Assembly (NCBI RefSeq): GCF_001854885.1
Contig: NZ_MDDV01000001.1
Location: 1 to 64,000, forward strand
Reading direction: 5' to 3'
DNA length: 64,000 bases
DNA from: Ensifer sp. LCM 4579
GTDB taxonomy: Bacteria > Pseudomonadota > Alphaproteobacteria > Rhizobiales > Rhizobiaceae
Shown: positions 25,540 to 32,041 of the stretch, one piece after another
Position numbering within the stretch: position 1 is the stretch's first letter
How the letters are laid out: each line of letters starts with the position of its first letter
Translations under genes and position numbers: made by a program
Notes under the pieces: model-generated
Databases searched by the model: none
Seen by the model: only the letters and a program-made list of their open reading frames with translations
Told to the model about the DNA's origin: nothing

Positions 25540-25542
25540 ACG

Positions 25543-25758
25543 ATGGCTCAAACTTACATCGCCAAAGACGGGGAAATGGTGGACGAAATTTGCTGGCGGT
25601 ACTATCCCCGTTCGCAATTCCCGCTGTCCGTCGAAACCGTGCTTGAAGCAAACCGGGGCCTTGCCGCCCTCGGCGTCCGCCTCGCGGCGGGGACCGCGCT
25701 GACCCTTCCGGATCTTAAACAGCCGGACGCGACACCCATCATTCGTGTCTGGAGTTGA
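25543..25758 (+). CDS. Tail protein X (LysM-like)
   Basis: The 71-residue protein is close in size and pattern to P2 gpX. It begins MAQTYIAKDGEMVDEICWRY and includes ETVLEANRGLAALGVRLAAG followed by TALTLPDL, a LysM-like fold. In P2-like phages it lies just before gpD and helps build the hub. Confidence 0.85.
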   Translation: MAQTYIAKDGEMVDEICWRYYPRSQFPLSVETVLEANRGLAALGVRLAAGTALTLPDLKQPDATPIIRVWS

Positions 25759-25762
25759 TCCT

Positions 25763-26938
25763 ATGCAGCCGTTTGTTGAAATCTTCGGCGGGGACGGCGC
25801 CAGCCTGGGAGGCATCGGCTTAACCGGCGGCTTATCCGACCGAATCCTCTCGATTGAGATAACGGACGAAGCCGAAGACAAGAGCGACCGCGTCTCTATT
25901 GAGCTTGACGACCGCGCCGGGTTCGATGATGGCGCCGTTTTGGGAATGCCGGTTATCGGGTCCGTCCTCACAATCGCGCTTGGATACAGGGACGGCGTGG
26001 TCGCCACCTTCGGCCCTTATCTGATAGACGAGTTGACGGTTTCGAGCCCGCCGCGCCTTATCAGTGTCACCGGCCGCGCCGCCGCGATGTCCAAGAGCTA
26101 CAGAAGCCCACGCACGCAAAGCTATCATCAAAAGACGCTCGGCGCGATCATGCAGGAAGTCGCCGGGCGCAACGGTTATTCCGCCGCCGTTGATCCGAGC
26201 CTGTCCGGTGTGGTTATCCGCCACATAGATCAGCACAACGAAAGCGACATGGCTTTCGCGACCCGCCTCGCCGGGCTGCATGATGCCGTGGCGCGGCCGG
26301 TGGCGGGGCGCCTTGTGGTTGCGAGGCGTGGCGCCGGTCAAAGTGTGTCCGGGCTTCCCATCGCCGCTGTACGGCTCACGGAAGGCGATTGCGGGGAATG
26401 GTCATTCACCTATTCGGCGCGCGAGGAAGCTGGTGAGGCGGGCGGTATCGAGGGCGCGGAAAGCGGCGCCACCGGCGGCGGGGTCCGGGCCTACTGGCAT
26501 GATGTCCGCACCGGCGAGAAAAAAGAAGTCACGGTCGGGTCGGAGCCCTTTCAGGAATTGCGGTATCCGTTTCACAACGAAGCGGAAGCAAAGGCGGCCG
26601 TTGACGCGAAGAAGAATGAAGCGGATCGGGGCAAGGCCGCGTTTTCCTGGCGCATGGTAGGCGACCCCACGGTGCAAGCGGAAGCTCCGTTAATGCTTCT
26701 CAGATTCCGCCCGTATATCCCGGTGCTGTGGCGGATCAAGAGTGTAACGCATCATATCGACGGCAGGGGCTTCACCACGTCCGGCGATGCCGAGCTATTC
26801 GAGGAAAAGCAGCAAGACGTTGCCTCGAATGTGGGAAAGACGAAGCCCACGGACGACGATAAGATAGACAAGGATGCGCCACCGGAAAACGTGCAAAGCA
26901 CGGGCGGCGACAACATTATCCAACTTCCTGATCTCTAA
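25763..26938 (+). CDS. Late control / hub protein D (P2 gpD-like)
   Basis: The 391-residue protein is the baseplate hub that carries the V spike. Family signs are RILSIEITDEAEDKSDRVSI, YLIDELTVSSPPRLISVTGR, KTLGAIMQEVAGRNGYSAAV and a C-terminal WRIKSVTHHIDGRGFTTSGD. I prefer the ATG at 25763, eight bases after GGAG; a GTG at 25745 would overlap X. The end is charged and low in complexity. Confidence 0.88.
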   Translation: MQPFVEIFGGDGASLGGIGLTGGLSDRILSIEITDEAEDKSDRVSIELDDRAGFDDGAVLGMPVIGSVLTIALGYRDGVVATFGPYLIDELTVSSPPRLISVTGRAAAMSKSYRSPRTQSYHQKTLGAIMQEVAGRNGYSAAVDPSLSGVVIRHIDQHNESDMAFATRLAGLHDAVARPVAGRLVVARRGAGQSVSGLPIAAVRLTEGDCGEWSFTYSAREEAGEAGGIEGAESGATGGGVRAYWHDVRTGEKKEVTVGSEPFQELRYPFHNEAEAKAAVDAKKNEADRGKAAFSWRMVGDPTVQAEAPLMLLRFRPYIPVLWRIKSVTHHIDGRGFTTSGDAELFEEKQQDVASNVGKTKPTDDDKIDKDAPPENVQSTGGDNIIQLPDL

Positions 26939-26942
26939 GGGT

Positions 26943-26955
26943 TGACAAAATGCAA
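26943..26955 (+). repeat. Shared 13-mer TGACAAAATGCAA at the endolysin start
   Basis: The 13-mer spans the endolysin start codon (ATG at 26950) and recurs exactly at 29054-29066. Related sequences occur at 2785, 16439 and 20302, always in phage intergenic DNA. It may be a regulatory or translation-start element. Confidence 0.35.
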
Positions 26956-27684
26956 ACGTCTTTCGATGCATGGCTAATCAAGCGCCTCGCCGCTCATGGC
27001 GCCTATCGTGCCGCGCAGGATTCGACTCACGGGCGCGGCGTGATTGCCGCCTTGAAAGAGTTTCAGCGCAAGTTAAGCCTTCCCGTGACGGGCACCGCAA
27101 CGGCGGTCACTGTGGCGGCTCTTCGGCGCGATCCGCGCAGCGGCGGGAATTCGGCCGTGGCCGGGGAAGCCCCGAAAATCCCCGCCGAACCCGTTTGGAT
27201 GCGCGAGGCGAGGCGGCACATGGGCCTTAAGGAAATTGCCGGTCCGAAGTCCAGCGCAACTATCATGTCTTGGGCCAAGCGCTTCGGTGGATGGATCGTC
27301 AGTTTCTACACCAATGATGACATACCATGGTGCGGCTTGGCGGTGGGGCACTGGATTGCGGTCACCCTGCCGGAAGAGCAGCTTCCTTCCAACCCTCTCG
27401 GCGCCCTCAATTGGTCCAAGTTCGGCCGGGGACTGACCGAACCCGCCCTTGGTGCCATCCTCACTTTCAAGCGCCCTGGCGGCGGTCATGTCGGCCTCTA
27501 CGCCGGCGAGGACGGCACGCATTATCACGTTCTCGGCGGCAATCAGAGCAACAGCGTCTCCGTTACGCGGATTGAGAAAACCCGCTGCCAAGCCATTCGA
27601 TGGCCGACGACCGGCGGCGAGCCGATAGGCGGCCCAGTCCGCCTAAGCGCCTCCGGCGTTCCCGCATCCAAAAACGAAGCTTGA
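26950..27684 (+). CDS. Endolysin: peptidoglycan-binding domain plus TIGR02594/CHAP-like peptidase
   Basis: The 244-residue protein has an N-terminal peptidoglycan-binding domain (about residues 15-58, ALKEFQRKLSLPVTGTATAV). The C-terminal cysteine peptidase domain (about 80-220) has the nucleophile in DDIPWCGLAVGHW, the histidine in GGGHVGLYAG and a following GGNQSNSV. It would cut peptide crosslinks in the cell wall at lysis. There is no signal peptide, so it needs the holin. It opens the lysis block. Confidence 0.88.
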   Translation: MQTSFDAWLIKRLAAHGAYRAAQDSTHGRGVIAALKEFQRKLSLPVTGTATAVTVAALRRDPRSGGNSAVAGEAPKIPAEPVWMREARRHMGLKEIAGPKSSATIMSWAKRFGGWIVSFYTNDDIPWCGLAVGHWIAVTLPEEQLPSNPLGALNWSKFGRGLTEPALGAILTFKRPGGGHVGLYAGEDGTHYHVLGGNQSNSVSVTRIEKTRCQAIRWPTTGGEPIGGPVRLSASGVPASKNEA

Positions 27685-27695
27685 ATTCAACGCGG

Positions 27696-27734
27696 CCAAG
27701 GCGCGCGGGGATTGTCTCCGCGCGGAAGCCTTGG
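27696..27734 (+). other. Long stem-loop between endolysin and holin genes
   Basis: CCAAGGC pairs with GCCTTGG, and inside it GCGCGGGGA pairs with TCTCCGCGC (one G-U pair). The loop is three bases, with an asymmetric GGAA bulge. The hairpin ends 8 bp before the AAGGGG ribosome-binding site of the holin, so it could limit processing or tune holin translation. It lacks the T-run of a terminator. Confidence 0.6.
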
Positions 27735-27754
27735 CTTCAACCAAGGGGCATGAA

Positions 27755-28177
27755 ATGCGCTTACTATTTATGATCTTTACTCTTGCGGTCGCGACCTTCT
27801 TCGCCTTCGTCTTTCCAGCGCTCGCCGCCGAACTCGGCGGAAGCAATTCGGTCTTGTCCGGAATTCTCACGGCCGTCATGCCGCACGTTCTCGAACTCAC
27901 TTCCCTGGCGGTGACCGCCTTGGTCGCGTGGCTGGCGGCATGGCTCAAGCTCAAGTTCAAGATCGATATCGAGGCGAGGCACCGCGAAGCGCTGCATTCC
28001 GCACTTATGACAGGTGTCCGCCTCGCCCTCGCCAGATATGGTGTCACCGCGAAACGGGAAGTGGTGCTAGGTGCCGCCGTGGACTATGCGCGTGAAGCCG
28101 TTCCGGATGCGATCAAGTCGCTAAGGGTTGACGGCGGCAAACTCGGTGAAATCGCACTCTCGAAACTCGGCGGCTGA
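27755..28177 (+). CDS. Putative holin (LLH-like, signal peptide plus membrane anchor)
   Basis: The 140-residue protein has an N-terminal hydrophobic segment MRLLFMIFTLAVATFFAFVF ending in PALAAE. A second membrane segment is LTSLAVTALVAWLAAWLKL (about residues 47-65). A charged C-terminal domain (FKIDIEARHREALHSALMTG) resembles LLH-type holins. It would open the inner membrane for the endolysin. The ATG at 27755 follows AAGGGG. The signal-peptide-like start leaves open an accessory membrane role. Confidence 0.65.
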   Translation: MRLLFMIFTLAVATFFAFVFPALAAELGGSNSVLSGILTAVMPHVLELTSLAVTALVAWLAAWLKLKFKIDIEARHREALHSALMTGVRLALARYGVTAKREVVLGAAVDYAREAVPDAIKSLRVDGGKLGEIALSKLGG

Positions 28178-28192
28178 TCCGCCACGCTTTTC

Positions 28193-28232
28193 CCGCCGGG
28201 TTGACCGTATTCGGTAATTACAGCCCGGCGGG
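28193..28232 (+). other. Nested stem-loop after the holin gene
   Basis: CCCGCCGG (28193-28200) pairs with CCGGCGGG (28225-28232). The 24-base loop contains a second small hairpin ACCG-TATT-CGGT. It lies between two lysis genes and has no T-run, so it is more likely an RNA-processing or stability element than a terminator. Confidence 0.5.
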
Positions 28233-28280
28233 TCCCGCGTAGAGTCCGCCTCATAATCCTTCAATCGCGGGTTGATCGGA

Positions 28281-28517
28281 ATGGAATGGACGGCGGCAAT
28301 TCCCAAACTTATCGAGCAATACGGATTGCCGGGCATCGTTATTGTGGTGCTGCTATACGTTTGCCGCACCCTTTGGGCCGCCTTTCTGGAACAGGCGAAG
28401 AAGCGGGCGGAAGACGGCGTGACAATTGCCCTTGCGATGGAGCGCAACACGCAAGCCATTGAAGGCAACAAACAAGCCATTGAATCGCTACGGGACGTTA
28501 TCAGGGAGCGCCGGTGA
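28281..28517 (+). CDS. Small membrane protein of the lysis block (second holin or antiholin candidate)
   Basis: The 78-residue protein has one membrane segment near the N-terminus (YGLPGIVIVVLLYVCRTLWA, about residues 14-33). An amphipathic charged C-terminus (AKKRAEDGVTIALAMERNTQ, then AIEGNKQAIESLRDVIRERR) probably coils. This layout is common in small phage lysis proteins. A TTG at 28272 is an alternative start. It overlaps the next gene by one base. Confidence 0.55.
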   Translation: MEWTAAIPKLIEQYGLPGIVIVVLLYVCRTLWAAFLEQAKKRAEDGVTIALAMERNTQAIEGNKQAIESLRDVIRERR

Positions 28518-28714
28518 TGATGCGCTTTTTCCGCATCGTGTTCGCCAAGAGGCCGGACCACGCGGCGGAAGTAGACCGCCGGATCGCCTCGGCATCCGCT
28601 CACAATGAGCGCGCAAGCAATGGCCTAATGGATACGATACGCGAATTGCTCGCGGAAAATGACCGCATCCGGGCGGTTCCTATTCGAAAGCACAACGTCA
28701 AGATTTGGCCTTGA
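28517..28714 (+). CDS. Small phage protein at the end of the late operon
   Basis: The 65-residue protein begins MMRFFRIVFAKRPDHAAEVD and continues as a charged helix (MDTIRELLAENDRIRAVPIR). It is coupled to the upstream membrane gene (TGATG) and its 3' end overlaps by 17 bases the convergent HTH gene. It has no clear family. A lysis accessory role is only suggested by position. Confidence 0.5.
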   Translation: MMRFFRIVFAKRPDHAAEVDRRIASASAHNERASNGLMDTIRELLAENDRIRAVPIRKHNVKIWP

Positions 28715-28955
28715 CCGGTTTTCCGGACGGCTTCTCCGTAAGCCGCGCCCGCGCCGGCTCCGGTAGCATGAGGTATGCGCGAAGGAACTGCAGGGCGTAG
28801 TAAGGCGGGTCAACGGCGTCGTCGCGGTGCGATGTCCAGCGGTTCACAGTCATGTGGGAGACGCCGAGCAGCCCGGAAAGATGGGCTTGCGTCAAGCGCG
28901 CGTGTTCCATGAGGAGTAGGAACTCCCGCTGATTTTCTTCGTCCTTGATGGCCAT
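28698..28955 (-). CDS. Phage helix-turn-helix regulator (Cro/CI-like candidate)
   Basis: The 85-residue protein has a Cro/C1-type HTH: EHARLTQAHLSGLLGVSHMT followed by VNRWTSHRDD (about residues 17-46). The C-terminal helix YYALQFLRAYLML could dimerise. Its promoter carries operator copy 5, so it is probably self-regulated and is the best candidate in the window to bind the TATGC-N5-GCATA sites. It lacks a protease-type repressor domain, so it is Cro-like or a short repressor. Confidence 0.68.
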   Translation of the reverse strand: MAIKDEENQREFLLLMEHARLTQAHLSGLLGVSHMTVNRWTSHRDDAVDPPYYALQFLRAYLMLPEPARARLTEKPSGKPVKAKS

Positions 28956-28977
28956 CGCCCCGCCTTTCGATGGCTAG

Positions 28978-28998
28978 AATATATACATGATGCATAGT
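28978..28998 (-). promoter_or_regulatory. Promoter of the HTH gene with operator copy 5
   Basis: On the minus strand a TATATT -10 box (28978-28983) overlaps the palindrome TATAC ATGAT GCATA (28982-28996, one mismatch from the consensus). An AAAGGCGGGG ribosome-binding region and the ATG at 28955 follow. A protein on this site would block the HTH gene's own promoter. Confidence 0.6.
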
Positions 28999-29045
28999 CG
29001 AGCGCAACCGCCGGAAACGGTGAAGCGGGCCGCTAAGCCCGCCTC

Positions 29046-29085
29046 AAGATCAATGACAAAATGCAAGCTATTGATCTTTTGTCAT
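29046..29085 (-). other. Two mutually exclusive inverted repeats at the 3' end of the integrase gene
   Basis: AAGATCAAT (29046-29054) is complementary to ATTGATCTT (29070-29078). ATGACAAAA (29053-29061) is complementary to TTTTGTCAT (29077-29085). Both are perfect 9-bp repeats but share bases, so only one can form fully. The integrase stop codon is inside. This could be a terminator, an RNA-stability switch or a protein site. Confidence 0.5.
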
Positions 29086-30228
29086 CGTCATAGCCACAAC
29101 TTTGCCGCCGCCTGTCATGATGTGTTTCACCGCCAGGGCGGCGGCGTCGGCGGCCTCTTGCGCCGTGTTCGTCAACAAGCTGGCGTAGCGCTTCGTTGTG
29201 CGCGGGTCCATGTGTCCGAGCAGTTCGCCGACTTGCGAAAGCGAGACGCCGCCACCGGACAGACCGGCGGACGCGAAGAACCGTCGCAGGTCATGACGGA
29301 TAAGCCGCTCCGTGATGTTCGCGGACTTCATGAGGCGGTTCCATGGCTTCGTGACATTCACCATATGCTTGCCCTTGCGGCGCCCGACGACGATGTAGGG
29401 GTTTCCCTTCACCTGGGGGATTTCGGCGAGGACATCGCGCGCGAGCGAGGACAGCGGCAGGACCTTTTCGCCAGTCTTGGAGTCCGGCAAATGCAAGCCG
29501 TCTTCCTTCACCCACTCCCATTTTGCGGCCATGACCTCGTTTAGACGGGCGCCGGTGAAAAGCAGCAATTCGATCAAGCCCACGAAATGGGGTTCTTCGG
29601 CACGGGCTTTGTCGAGGGCAATCAAGAGGCGGGCGGCTTCGTCGGCTTCCGGCTGGCGGTTCCGCTTCTTCTCTTTGTACTTCTCGATAATGACCGGGTT
29701 CGAACGGCGCGGCCGCCAGCCCCATTTTTCGGCAAGGTTGAAGCCCTTCGATAGCACGGCGCAAACCCGGTTCGCGCGGTGCGGCTGCTTTCTCAGCTTG
29801 TGGTGAAGGGCGTTCACGTCCGCTTCCGTCACGTCCGCGACGGCCGTGTTTTCGCCGAAGTGGGGCAAGATGTGCATGCGATACATGGACTCGATATCGC
29901 GCCGCCAAACCGGCTTGTTCTTCGCGTCGGCGTGGCGCTCAAGGTGCCATTCCTTGAGGGTCTTCATTGTGGGCCGCTGGCTTAGTTCGGACCGGGTGGC
30001 CGCCGGGTCCTCGCCCTTGGCGACACGCGCAAGAATCTCTTTCGCTTCATCGCGTGCGCGGGTGAGCGTGAAGAGCCGTTCGTCGCCGAGCTTCATGTTG
30101 CGCTGGCGGCCGGCGCGGGTCCGATAATAGAGGTAGTAAACAGACTTCGTATTCAGGTGACGGAGGCGAAGGCCGGGCACCTTCGGGTCGTTCCAATGCG
30201 TGCCGGGCTCAGCTTTCTTTTCTGCCAT
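29068..30228 (-). CDS. int: Tyrosine-family phage integrase
   Basis: The 386-residue recombinase has the full catalytic set: Arg228 (LLFTGARLNEV), Lys251 (DSKTGEK), His312 and Arg315 (IRHDLRRFFAS), His339 (LLGHMDP) and Tyr348 (TTKRYASLL). The N-terminal part (about 1-60) is the arm-binding domain and residues 85-175 the core-binding domain. It lies next to the tRNA-Phe fragment, as expected for site-specific integration. Transcription runs away from the att site, behind a small exported protein gene and a promoter with operator copy 6. Confidence 0.95.
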   Translation of the reverse strand: MAEKKAEPGTHWNDPKVPGLRLRHLNTKSVYYLYYRTRAGRQRNMKLGDERLFTLTRARDEAKEILARVAKGEDPAATRSELSQRPTMKTLKEWHLERHADAKNKPVWRRDIESMYRMHILPHFGENTAVADVTEADVNALHHKLRKQPHRANRVCAVLSKGFNLAEKWGWRPRRSNPVIIEKYKEKKRNRQPEADEAARLLIALDKARAEEPHFVGLIELLLFTGARLNEVMAAKWEWVKEDGLHLPDSKTGEKVLPLSSLARDVLAEIPQVKGNPYIVVGRRKGKHMVNVTKPWNRLMKSANITERLIRHDLRRFFASAGLSGGGVSLSQVGELLGHMDPRTTKRYASLLTNTAQEAADAAALAVKHIMTGGGKVVAMTMTKDQ

Positions 30229-30234
30229 GGCGCG

Positions 30235-30531
30235 TTATTCCCACTCTTCCACTATGAGCCGTTCGCTCGGCGTGAGCGTGACACGATAGGCGAACACGAA
30301 GACGTCGCCGGTTCCATCATCCGGACCGCATCGGACTTTGAAGATGGAGCCCCGCGCCGTGGGTTCCTTCGTCCACGCCATCTTTGCGACCGGGCATTCG
30401 AAATCGTTTGCGCGGATCGCAGCGGTAAGCGTTTTCGTTATCGCCGGCGTCATGTTGATTTCGTCCGCCAGGGCTGGCGAGGCGAGGGCGGCGAGCATCG
30501 CCCCGGACGCGAGTATACGGGTTGCTGGCAT
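30235..30531 (-). CDS. Small exported protein between att site and integrase (lysogenic conversion candidate)
   Basis: The 98-residue product has a signal peptide (MPATRILASGAMLAALASPA, cleavage likely after ALA before DEIN). The mature part of about 75 residues has two cysteines (FECPVAK and VRCGPDD) that could form a disulfide. A GGAAAGGA ribosome-binding site precedes the ATG at 30531. It is the first gene of the integrase operon, six bases before int, and its promoter overlaps an operator. The function is unknown; an exported prophage protein in this place could alter the host envelope. Confidence 0.6.
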   Translation of the reverse strand: MPATRILASGAMLAALASPALADEINMTPAITKTLTAAIRANDFECPVAKMAWTKEPTARGSIFKVRCGPDDGTGDVFVFAYRVTLTPSERLIVEEWE

Positions 30532-30552
30532 GACCTGTCCTTTCCAATTGCC

Positions 30553-30590
30553 TATGCGTCCTGCATATACCCGGCGCCCTTGACGGTCAA
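30553..30590 (-). promoter_or_regulatory. Promoter of the integrase operon with operator copy 6
   Basis: On the minus strand, TTGACC (30585-30590) and TATGCA (30562-30567) are spaced by 17 bp. The operator TATGC GTCCT GCATA (30553-30567) covers the -10 box. Control of integrase by the same regulator as the other sites is therefore likely. Confidence 0.55.
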
Positions 30591-30594
30591 CGCG

Positions 30595-30615
30595 CCTTGG
30601 TAGCACCTTGGTAGC
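30595..30615. repeat. Tandem CCTTGGTAGC repeats near att
   Basis: Two identical 10-mers (30595-30604 and 30606-30615) are spaced by one base, one helical turn apart, about 130 bp from the att core. Tandem short repeats like this are typical of integrase arm-type sites. Two TGTCATAA copies (30634-30641, 30668-30675) lie nearby. Confidence 0.35.
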
Positions 30616-30741
30616 GCGCTACTAACTTTCATCTGTCATAACAGAGTTTGGAAATGTTGCTGCATGTTGTCATAAGCTGTTGTTTTTGATGCGAGTTTAT
30701 GGCTTCTGATGTAATGGTGAAATCTTGTGTAAAAGAAGGAC

Positions 30742-30793
30742 AGCGGATTGAAAATCCGCGTGTCGGTGGTTCAAATCCGCCTCCGGGCACCAC
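30742..30793 (+). other. attR: 3' part of tRNA-Phe(GAA)
   Basis: The DNA holds an anticodon arm GCGGA TTGAAAA TCCGC (anticodon GAA), a T arm GGTGG TTCAAAT CCGCC, and the acceptor strand TCCGGGC with ACCA. No D arm or matching 5' acceptor strand (GCCCGGA) lies upstream. It is thus a displaced 3' end left by integration; the functional tRNA-Phe should be at the other prophage end, left of the window on the same strand. Confidence 0.85.
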
Positions 30794-30998
30794 TTTTACC
30801 AGTGTCCGATCATTGAAATGCAAGCAAATGTTCACGCCGTTGCGTGTGTGGCGTGAGCTAATCCTCATTGGCAAGGTGACTTCTTAACCAACTTGTCGGA
30901 AAATTCGCGATATCGGGGTGAGGAGCGGGTCGGTCGGCGGCCCGGCAACATGTTCGCGACTGTCCGTTGACGAACGGCGCGGGCGGGGGCTTAGAAAA

Positions 30999-31085
30999 AT
31001 GGCCAAGCACATGATGAAGATGCTGATGAGCATCATTGCCGCGCTGTCGCTCGGGTCGCTCATGGTCCTGGTCGCCGTGCTCTGA
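30999..31085 (+). CDS. Possible 28-residue membrane microprotein
   Basis: A short frame encodes MAKHMMKMLMSIIAALSLGS followed by LMVLVAVL, a single hydrophobic helix with a basic start. A GGCGGGGG stretch precedes the ATG. Such tiny membrane proteins are plausible in this setting, but there is no family evidence and chance cannot be excluded. Confidence 0.35.
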   Translation: MAKHMMKMLMSIIAALSLGSLMVLVAVL

Positions 31086-31132
31086 ATGCCGACGGGGCGC
31101 CGAGATCACACACCCCGTTTGCAGCCGATTGT

Positions 31133-31594
31133 TCAAATCTCCGAGACGTCGATCCACTCTGCCCCGATCAATGCCGCCATGCGATGGGGGTTGATATGCA
31201 CCGCGGCGTTTACTGCGCCGGCGGCGGGCACTACCAGGTCGAAGGCCTTCAAGGATTCGTCGCAGTAAACGCTGTGCGGCCGGACAAGGCCAAAGGGGCA
31301 GACGCCGCCGACCGGATGGCCGGTCTCCGCTTCCACCTCGTCGAGACCGAGCATGCGTGCCTTGGCGCCGAAGCGGGCCTTGTATTTCTTGTTGTCGAGG
31401 CGTGCGTCGCCGCGGGTGACGATCAGAATCACATCATCGCCGACCCGAAGCGCCAACGTCTTGGCGATCTGCGCCGGCTCGACACCGTGGCCCTCTGCGG
31501 CGAGCGCCACGGTCGCTGTACTCTGCTGGAGTTCGATGACGTTGATGTCAGGGGCGTTCCTGGCAAAGAATGCTTTCACCGAGTCGAGGCTCAT
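31133..31594 (-). CDS. YbaK/EbsC-type aminoacyl-tRNA deacylase family protein
   Basis: The 153-residue protein has the YbaK fold pattern: QSTATVALAAEGHGVEPAQI, AKTLALRVGDDVILIVTRGD, the DNKKYKARFGAKARMLG helix and the GHPVGGVCPFGLVRPHSVYC active-site region. Members hydrolyse mischarged tRNA such as Cys- or Ala-tRNAPro. The ATG at 31594 is chosen because the preceding codons look non-coding. It is a stand-alone housekeeping gene on the chromosomal side of the att site. Confidence 0.85.
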   Translation of the reverse strand: MSLDSVKAFFARNAPDINVIELQQSTATVALAAEGHGVEPAQIAKTLALRVGDDVILIVTRGDARLDNKKYKARFGAKARMLGLDEVEAETGHPVGGVCPFGLVRPHSVYCDESLKAFDLVVPAAGAVNAAVHINPHRMAALIGAEWIDVSEI

Positions 31595-31677
31595 GACGGA
31601 CGATCTATTCTGTGATTGGCAATAGGAAGAGCGGCGGCAGAACGGCACGCCGGCAGCATTTGTGAAACGCCAATGTT

Positions 31678-31866
31678 TCAGTCGTCGTTCGACGCGTCAA
31701 GCTCTTCCGGGCGCAACCCCTCCTGCTGCGGCGGCAGATAGCCATGGCTCGCAAACCAGTTTTCGAGGATCGCGGAGATCGCCTGCTCGCGCGTCAGGCT
31801 GCCCTGATGATCGTTGACATAGGTCTGAAGTGCGATTTCGATCTTATCGGCATAGAATTCGGTCAT
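31678..31866 (-). CDS. Conserved small hypothetical protein
   Basis: The 62-residue protein (MTEFYADKIEIALQTYVNDH at its start, then REQAISAILENWFASHGYLP) is mostly helical with an acidic tail. It resembles short rhizobial proteins of unknown role. It lies 83 bp upstream of the deacylase gene on the same strand and could be co-transcribed. Confidence 0.6.
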   Translation of the reverse strand: MTEFYADKIEIALQTYVNDHQGSLTREQAISAILENWFASHGYLPPQQEGLRPEELDASNDD

Positions 31867-32041
31867 CTTTCCCTCCGCTCATGCGTTGCGGCGGTGATCC
31901 GCGCCCTAGGCGCCTTTCCTGCAGCAGACGCGAATCTCTACAGCGTGCCGGTCAGGCGCCGGAACTCGCCGTCGTGTCTCTATCTCCTGATTTGGTGTCT
32001 AGATCGATCCTATCCAAGGGATGGTGCACGGGCATCGTTCG

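Larger units (their letters stand above)
1..30793. mobile_element. Prophage, right part (lambda-type head, P2-type contractile tail), integrated at tRNA-Phe
   Basis: A nearly continuous set of phage genes runs from the left edge to a 52-bp 3' fragment of a tRNA-Phe gene ending at 30793. The order is packaging, head, tail, lysis, HTH regulator, integrase. Head genes are of the lambda type and tail genes of the P2 type, so this is a mosaic myovirus. Every structural gene seen is open and of normal length, which suggests an intact or recently functional prophage. The left end, replication genes and probably the main repressor lie outside the window. Confidence 0.93.

Noticed and set aside
30629-30874. 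A minus-strand 81-codon frame crossing the att site
   Set aside because: It is the well-known false translation of a tRNA 3' end (GGGFEPPTRG-type peptide).
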